Of a stretch of DNA of 64,000 nt, positions 58,641-64,000 are shown one piece after another. The position numbers and the translations under genes were made by a program. Under the pieces are notes generated by a model. That model made no database searches, had not been told where the DNA came from, and saw only the letters and a program-made list of their open reading frames with translations. Origin of the DNA: Rhizoclosmatium globosum (Eukaryota > Chytridiomycota > Chytridiomycetes > Chytridiales > Chytriomycetaceae); NCBI GenBank assembly GCA_002104985.1, contig MCGO01000020.1:186001-250000 (forward strand), in the 5' to 3' direction. How positions within the stretch are numbered: the first letter of the stretch is position 1; every line of letters begins with the position of its first letter.

Positions 58641-59687
58641 ATGCCTTCAGAATCTTCTGCAGCAATGTGGTTTGAAACAACCAACAACTCAATTGGAATG
58701 GTTACGTTTGCGACAGTCTTTTACATGTTCTGTAGCGAAATGTGGCAGCTTGACCAGCATCCGAGGACTTGGGTCCGGCTGATGATTTACCTTGATGCAA
58801 TAGCCTTCTTGATTTCGTATGGTGGAAATATGGCCGACGACGTACTTCCGTTATGCAGCCAAAAAAACGCTTATTCTTTCGTCGCGGATCTAGTGTGGTG
58901 TATGAAAGATGCTATCAAGTACGGTATGTTGAAACTTGAAAATCTCTTTCTTCGTGAGTACAGAAACGAAACTTAGCACAGGTTCTTAGGATATATTACA
59001 TTCAGGTCAATGACAATATGTGGATTCAAGTATCGACAAATAAAATTGCCCTGTTATTTCGTTGCTGGAACAAGTGCGCTGCTATATTGGATACTGATGG
59101 CCCAAGTCTACTCCTTCAACGATTCCAACAACTGCAAAGCTCATTTTGATTCCAAAGCTCCTCATGTGCTGTTGTACGCTTACTGGACTCTTGTCGATAT
59201 TGTCGCTGCCGCCGGAATCATTCGCAAACTGAGGGGCGCGATAATAGAGTCTAAATTAGAACTGGGAGATGCTGGAGATGGCTACAAGTTTTCAATTCTC
59301 AAGTTTAGAGAGGAAATGCGTCTTATCTTTGTCAGTATCAGTATGTTGGCGGTCACGATTGTTGTTATAATTCAGACTACTCATCCTGAGGTGCCCACGT
59401 ATCGTATTGGAACAATGGTATTCGTATTTTGCCAGTTATTTCTTGTCATTGGCTCAAAGAAAGTCGCGGTGGGTGGCCCTGATAGTCTCACAGGACAGAG
59501 TATGTTTGAGCAGATTCCAACCCAGACTCAAAGTCACCAGATGAACGATCGCATACTACTTGAACAGAATCAAGGTCCTCTTTACAGCACTTTCGTTCGA
59601 CATAGTCTACCTAGGACGAAGTCGAGTTTGTCTACCCACAGTGACCTTCAGCGAAGTACGTCACTGATAAGAAAGCCAAGTCAATGA
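58641..59687 (+). CDS. Seven-TM membrane protein of unknown family, copy 1
   Basis: Two exons (58641-58923, 58990-59687) give 326 aa. I count seven hydrophobic segments: SIGMVTFATVFYMFC, WVRLMIYLDAIAFLISYGG, AYSFVADLVWCMKDAIKYG, CYFVAGTSALLYWILMAQV, VLLYAYWTLVDIVAAAGII, MRLIFVSISMLAVTIVVII and TMVFVFCQLFLVIGSK. Short loops and a Ser/Arg-rich C-terminal tail (HSLPRTKSSLSTHSDL) fit a receptor-like topology with a phosphorylatable cytosolic tail. No DRY or NPxxY motif is present, so it is not a standard class A GPCR. Paralogues follow at 59875 and 60899 with the intron at the identical KYG position. Confidence 0.85.
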
Positions 59688-59874
59688 TATAATCCACCGA
59701 AACATGTACCATATTTGTACTCTATTTCATTTTGTATTTATCGAAAAAGTCTTAAACGCTTTCACTACGGTTTCTGTTCAATTGCAACACAATTTCCGAT
59801 ATATAACCATTACCTATATGTAGCAAAAAAAAACACAAGACCGTTCTATTTCGCTTAAAATATTTTTATGACGA

Positions 59875-60834
59875 ATGGAAGCCATGACCACGCCTTCCTC
59901 CGCCGCTGCCTGGTTTGAGTCCACAAACAACGCATCAGGAATGGTCACGTTCGCAACAGTATTATACATGTTTTCCACCGATATGTGGCAACTAGATCAT
60001 CATCCGAGGACTTGGGTGCGGTTTATGATTTACCTGGACGCGGTGGCGTTTGTCGTATCATATGGCGGAAACATTGCAAACAGTGCGCTCCCACTGTGCA
60101 GTCAGCGAAACGCGTATAATTTAGTTGCGGATATGCTTTGGTGTATGAAGGACGCCATCAAATACGGTACTGTAGATCTTACATAACGCGAAACCTCGCG
60201 ACCGTTGCTATAACCTGAAATTTTAGGGTATATTACGTTTCGGTCCATGACAATATGTGGGTATAGCCCAAGAAAGATTTCGAGGTTCTCGTACGCGTCA
60301 GCTTCTGTCAGTATCGTGCTTTATTGTATTCTTATGGCGCAAGTCTATAGCTTTAATGTTCAGACCAACTGCTCTGCATATTTTCAGTCAAATATACCGA
60401 GAGTTTCGTTGTATCTCTTTTGGACCGTTATCGACGTTGCTTCTGCCGTCAGCATAATATTCAAAATGCGAAAAGCGATATTGGAAACCCAAGAAAATCT
60501 CGGTTATTCGGTGGATTCAATCGCGTTTTCCATCGTCAAATTTCGAGAAGAGCTGCGATTGATATTTGTTGGTGTCAGTATGCTACCTGTTATGATTGTC
60601 ATTATTGTACAAACGACACATCCAGAGCTTCCAACTTATAGAGTTGGGACAATGGTGTTTATTTTCGCACAGCTTATTCTAGTCATTGGTTCGAAGAAAG
60701 TTGTTGTTCAGACACCTAGTGATCCGGACTACACAGACATTGAAAAGAAGGCCTGTACAGCAAAGAAATTCTCAGATCCTCGTTTATCAATAGAGAAGGG
60801 CCAAAGCCAAAGTACGTTAGACATTTGTGAATAA
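59875..60834 (+). CDS. Seven-TM membrane protein of unknown family, copy 2
   Basis: Exons 59875-60166 and 60227-60834 give 299 aa, no break. It shares with its neighbours the N-terminal motif WFESTNNASGMVTFATV, MWQLDHHPRTWVR, LPLCSQRNAYN, SMTICGY, ILMAQVYSFN, FREELRLIF, and QTTHPELPTYRVGTMVF. It is the most diverged copy in loops 3-4 (VQTNCSAYFQSNIPRVS) and has a shorter charged tail. The clustering of conserved residues at membrane faces and the MWQL/HPRTW loop suggests a common ligand or partner site, which is inference. Confidence 0.85.
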
Positions 60835-60898
60835 AAGCAGTAAAAAAAAATAAGCCCAAAACATTTTTAACGACAATCTTTCACAATCGAACCTAGAA

Positions 60899-61863
60899 AT
60901 GCCCCTAGTATCTTCTGCAACTATATGGTTTGACTCAACAAACAATGCAATCGGAATGGTGACGTTCGCAACAGTTTTGTACATGTTTTGCAGCGACATG
61001 TGGCAGCTTGACTTTCATCCCAGAACTTGGGTCCGGCTCATGATATATCTCGATGCCATCGCGTTCGCTATATCATACAGCGGAAATATGGTTGATGATT
61101 TACTTCCACTTTGTAGCCAGAAATACGCTTATTCCATTGTCGCAGACCTAATATGGAGCATGAAAGATGCGGTTAAGTATGGTATAACAAACTTTTGTTG
61201 TTGTTTGTATATCGCTGAAACCTTGAAACAGGATATATTGCATTCCGGTCAATGACAATATGTGGATTCAAGTATCGTCAAACGAAGCGACCGTGTTATA
61301 CTGCAGCAGCAATCAGCGCTGTATTGTATTGGATACTGATGGCCCAAGTCTACTCCTTCAACGACTCAACCAACTGCGCGGCGTATTTCAAATCAAACAT
61401 TCCGAGAGTTCTTCTTTACAGTTATTGGACTCTTGTCGATGTCGTTGCTGCCGTGGGAGTCATTCGTAAAATGAGGAACGCTATACTCGAAGCGCAGAGA
61501 TTGGAACTAGATGATACGATGGACAGACACGCGTTTTCTATTCTTAAATTTCGGGAAGAGTTACGCCTGATTCTCGTAAGTGTCAGTATGATCGCTGTTA
61601 CGGTTGTGGTTATTGTGCAGACTACGAATCCAGAGCTGCCAACATATCGCGTAGGAACGATGGTTTTTGTGTACTGTCAACTGATTCTCGTCATTGGAAG
61701 CAAGAAGGTTGAGGTTGGGGCACGAGATAGTGCTGTTGACTATGGTGATTTGGGGGAACAGATTCAGACAGTGGTTCGGAATATCAGTCAGAGGAAAAGA
61801 GAGGAACAAATGATAACTAGGCAGAGTTTCAGCCAGAATCAAACCAATTCTCTGGTTGTGTAG
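60899..61863 (+). CDS. Seven-TM membrane protein of unknown family, copy 3
   Basis: Exons 60899-61181 and 61232-61863 give 304 aa, no break. Closest to copy 1 (shared FKYRQ, YWILMAQVYSFNDS, SYWTLVDVVAAVGVIRKM). It ends in a Gln/Arg-rich tail (NISQRKREEQMITRQSFS). Only 64 bp separate its ATG from the stop of copy 2, so its promoter is very short or shared. It is convergent with the AlkB-like gene, whose stop codon lies 4 bp after its own. Confidence 0.85.
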
Positions 61864-61866
61864 TTT

Positions 61867-62556
61867 TTATTGCCTCGTGGCATTGTCTTGATTTCCAATA
61901 GAATTCATTTCTGAGGATTGATTTGGTTTCATTTTCCGAAGCGTAATTGATATACGTTCTTTGCGAGTAATAATCCGCCCTTGGAATTCATCACTTAGAG
62001 TTTCCTTGATTCCGTGAGCCCAATTAAAACGGGATTCACCCGACAAGCAAACTGCGCTTCCGGCCTCGAGTAAAAGAGCAATATGCTTTGCATTCTCGAT
62101 TTCAGGAAAAGCATCTCTTGAGTAAGAATCCGATGTTGAAGCTTGTCCAACATAACGAAAGTCCATCACAAGTGGCGACAAGAAACTGAATATTACGACT
62201 CCATCCTCAAACCTTGCGAGATCCACGTGTTCGACGATTCCTTCACCGGGACTATAATGATTCGCAATCATCTGATCGAATGCAGGAGTTCGTGACTGGA
62301 GGTTACTGGGAAGCAGAGCCTTCGCTATGCCCAACAGAGGATCCAAGAAACTCGGCAGAGCATTTCCAAACCGCATAGCTTGGTTTGCGCCAATGTCAGG
62401 CTCAAACAAAGCGCGCAGATGAGGTTCCAATGCCAGCATCAAGTCCAGGGGGAGAAGCCCGTCCATGACTATCAAACCAGGAATCTGAGCATGTTCAAAG
62501 AGAGTTATTTCGTCTTCATCGTCGCTGATTTCGCCAAAGAGTTCGTGAAAGGTCAT
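61867..62556 (-). CDS. AlkB-like Fe(II)/2-oxoglutarate dioxygenase
   Basis: Single-exon gene of 229 aa from ATG 62556 (an in-frame upstream ATG at 62586 exists but would overlap the neighbour's start). The iron ligands are visible in order: HVDL (HxD) after NHYSPGEGIVE, the distal His in FNWAHGI, and the 2-oxoglutarate Arg in RISITLRK. LLLEAGSAVCLSGESR is the typical AlkB strand. The N-terminus is acidic (ISDDEDEITLFE). AlkB homologues demethylate nucleic acids or, in some branches, modify tRNA or proteins. The start codon is 20 bp from that of DPH7 on the other strand. Confidence 0.88.
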   Translation of the reverse strand: MTFHELFGEISDDEDEITLFEHAQIPGLIVMDGLLPLDLMLALEPHLRALFEPDIGANQAMRFGNALPSFLDPLLGIAKALLPSNLQSRTPAFDQMIANHYSPGEGIVEHVDLARFEDGVVIFSFLSPLVMDFRYVGQASTSDSYSRDAFPEIENAKHIALLLEAGSAVCLSGESRFNWAHGIKETLSDEFQGRIITRKERISITLRKMKPNQSSEMNSIGNQDNATRQ

Positions 62557-62576
62557 TTGAGCAAAAGAAAAGAACC
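62557..62576. promoter_or_regulatory. 20-bp gap between divergent start codons
   Basis: Only 20 bp lie between the ATG of the AlkB-like gene (minus) and the ATG of DPH7 (plus). Core promoter elements of each gene must therefore lie within the other gene's transcribed or coding region. Confidence 0.6.
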
Positions 62577-63756
62577 ATGGAACCAAAGCAGATTGTTGAC
62601 ACGCAACTGTGCTGCGATGCCTGCGAATTCAGCCCGTTTTCAGATAGTAACGAGATAGTTGCTGTTGGTACATATCAAGTGGTTGGGCAGGAGGACGAAG
62701 GTGGAACCGCGCGAGAAGGTCGAGTCCTCCTCTTTGATTCGATCAAGGGGACGGAACTGCAGCGCTTTGACTGTGGCGCTGTCCTGGACCTTGAATGGTT
62801 GGTTGTTGAAGTTTCTGCGTGAACTGATGAGGTTACAGGTCGCATCAGAAACTGAACGAGAAAGCAACACTCGCTGTCGCGGATGCCCTCGGGAACGTGA
62901 CTCTTCACACTCTCGATAACGATACAAAGAAATTGAATCAACTGACAAATTACAATAATGCCTTGGACAAGATTCTGTGTCTCTCAATTGATTGGTCAAA
63001 TCGCCTCACTTCAAATACAACTCCAAATATAATCGTCAGTCAAAGTAATGGGGACCTGACGTTACTTGAACTTACAAACTCGTCGCTGGTCGAAAAGGAA
63101 ACTTGGAATGCACATGGCTTTGAGGCATGGATCGCTGCATTTGATGCGTGGCAACCTGAATCTGTCGTATATTCTGGAGGCGACGATTGTATACTTAAAG
63201 TATGGGATATGCGAGCGGGTACGGCGATGGAGAGGATGAAGAGTCGAAAGTAAGTGTTTCTTCGTCCCCAACTCACGTATCCTGCATAATAATCCTCCAT
63301 GGTTGGCTTCAGGCATTCAGCAGGAGTTTGTAGTATTCAGTCGAATCCGTTTAGAGAACATATCTTGGCAACTGGAAGGTCTGCCTTGTTCATAATCAGA
63401 TTCCAGATGAAACTGACCAATATTCCAGCTACGACGAACACATTTTGATATGGGACACGCGTTTTTTCAAAAATCCTCTCCACGACCATCACACAGAGGG
63501 AGGAGGGGTATGGCGTATCAAATGGCATCCCAAGAATCCACTCAGAATGTTGACAGCTTCAATGCACAGCGGATTCCACGTTATCGACTACGATGAAGAT
63601 TATACTGGATCACAGACGGTCACGATATATAAAAATGAAGAGCATGGTTCATTGGCATATGGTGCGGATTGGAGTTACGCTGAACCTGTTGATGGCGTAG
63701 ATCATTTGAAAGGAACATGTTCATTCTATGACCATTCATTTCATTTATGGAACTAG
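62577..63756 (+). CDS. DPH7: Diphthine methylesterase DPH7 (WD40)
   Basis: Cytosolic WD40-repeat enzyme of diphthamide synthesis on elongation factor 2; removes the methyl ester before final amidation. Exons 62577-62797, 62839-63249, 63313-63378 and 63429-63756 total 1,026 nt, 341 aa, with introns of 41, 63 and 50 bp. Recognisable segments are CCDACEFSPFS, EGRVLLFDS, ATLAVADALGNVTLH, HGFEAWIAAFDAW, VYSGGDDCILKVWDMR, HSAGVCSIQSNPFREHILAT, SYDEHILIWDTR, GGGVWRIKWHPKNP, and the diagnostic C-terminus CSFYDHSFHLWN. All are as in eukaryotic DPH7 (yeast Rrt2). Length is in the family range. It is head-to-head with the AlkB-like gene. Confidence 0.93.
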
Positions 63757-63802
63757 AAAAAATAAACTTGGTCAAGAATCGTGGTATTAATTGACATTTA
63801 GT

Positions 63803-64000
63803 TTATTGAAGTGCCATCTCTTTAAGAGCGTCAGTAACTTCAGCTGCTTGCTTTCGCCCGCCCTTCTTCTTTCCGCTTCTATTATTAATTGCCGGAGTAC
63901 TGGACCCAATCAAACTGTCCACTTTCTCCAAGCATGCATCAATGGGCCCAAACGCAATGTGAGAGCTGTGTAATAACTCGTGTGATCGCGTCTTCAGTCC
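63803..64000 (-). CDS. C-terminal end of an unidentified gene (partial)
   Basis: An open minus-strand frame runs from the right edge to a TAA at 63805-63803: ..HELLHSSHIAFGPIDACLEK, VDSLIGSSTPAINN, then a basic GKKKGGRK patch and AAEVTDALKEMALQ. About 65 residues are visible. The composition and a clean stop close to the convergent DPH7 end support a real gene. I do not recognise the protein. Confidence 0.6.
   Translation of the reverse strand, partial: GLKTRSHELLHSSHIAFGPIDACLEKVDSLIGSSTPAINNRSGKKKGGRKQAAEVTDALKEMALQ

Noticed and set aside
58641..61863. Microbial rhodopsin or class A GPCR identity for the seven-TM trio
   Set aside because: No Schiff-base Lys in a retinal pocket motif in the last helix, and no DRY or NPxxY motifs.

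Overview
The window is eukaryotic nuclear DNA, almost certainly from a fungus and most likely a chytrid. The evidence is short GT-AG introns (about 41-109 bp), tight gene spacing, a Zn2Cys6/fungal_trans regulator, an ERG4/ERG24 sterol reductase, a GT34 (MNN10/GMA12-type) glycosyltransferase, an Mlp1/TPR nuclear-basket protein, and F-box-like proteins with plant-style LRRs of the SGxIPxxIGNLxxL type, which are common in Chytridiomycota. The lineage is inferred, not proven. I found no rRNA, tRNA, CRISPR or intact mobile element.

Layout. 1-3.8 kb: two decayed short-chain dehydrogenase (SDR) copies, a ChaC-type gamma-glutamylcyclotransferase and an F-box/LRR gene. 4-8 kb: a four-exon coiled-coil protein of 1,293 aa that I do not recognise. 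8.3-23.8 kb: an array of six related type II membrane glycosyltransferases (Fringe/GT31-like catalytic domain plus C-terminal PAN/apple-like domain), interrupted by a zinc-cluster regulator, two tandem aquaglyceroporins and an LRR gene. 24-26.9 kb: a tandem pair of TauD-like Fe(II)/2-oxoglutarate dioxygenases. 27-28.9 kb: a GT8-like plus GT34 fusion. 29.1-32.1 kb: a CH-domain-like, Thr-rich protein. 32.5-33.5 kb: a conserved fungal membrane protein. 33.8-40.5 kb: TPR/Mlp1. 40.6-46.3 kb: a sterol reductase and an adenylate-forming enzyme with FAAL-like adenylation, carrier and thioester-reductase domains. 46.8-49.1 kb: a third broken SDR and another F-box/LRR gene. 49.3-54.5 kb: a modular secreted GH5-like (mannanase-type) cell-surface protein with cysteine-rich modules and a GPI-like tail. 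54.6-58.4 kb: two disordered Met/Gln-rich proteins. 58.6-61.9 kb: three tandem paralogous seven-TM proteins. 61.9-63.8 kb: a head-to-head AlkB-like oxygenase and DPH7 (diphthine methylesterase) pair. 63.8 kb to the end: the C-terminus of an unidentified minus-strand gene.

Much of the content concerns the cell surface and secretory pathway: six GT31-PAN enzymes, the GT8-GT34 fusion, the GH5-like wall protein, the aquaglyceroporins and the seven-TM trio. The GT31-PAN genes share introns and a DRPGGD-like motif just before the PAN domain. At least one copy (16.1-17.5 kb) has lost the catalytic DDD motif and looks like a pseudoenzyme.

Caution on frames: many clearly coding genes are broken by single-base frame changes, several in homopolymers or short tandem repeats, while others (unknown gene at 4-8 kb, GT31-PAN gene at 20.6 kb, aquaglyceroporin at 13.3 kb, the 58.6-63.8 kb block) splice into perfect frames. 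I read most breaks as residual assembly indels and some as true gene decay. Gene spans below cover the whole homologous region and the breaks are stated.
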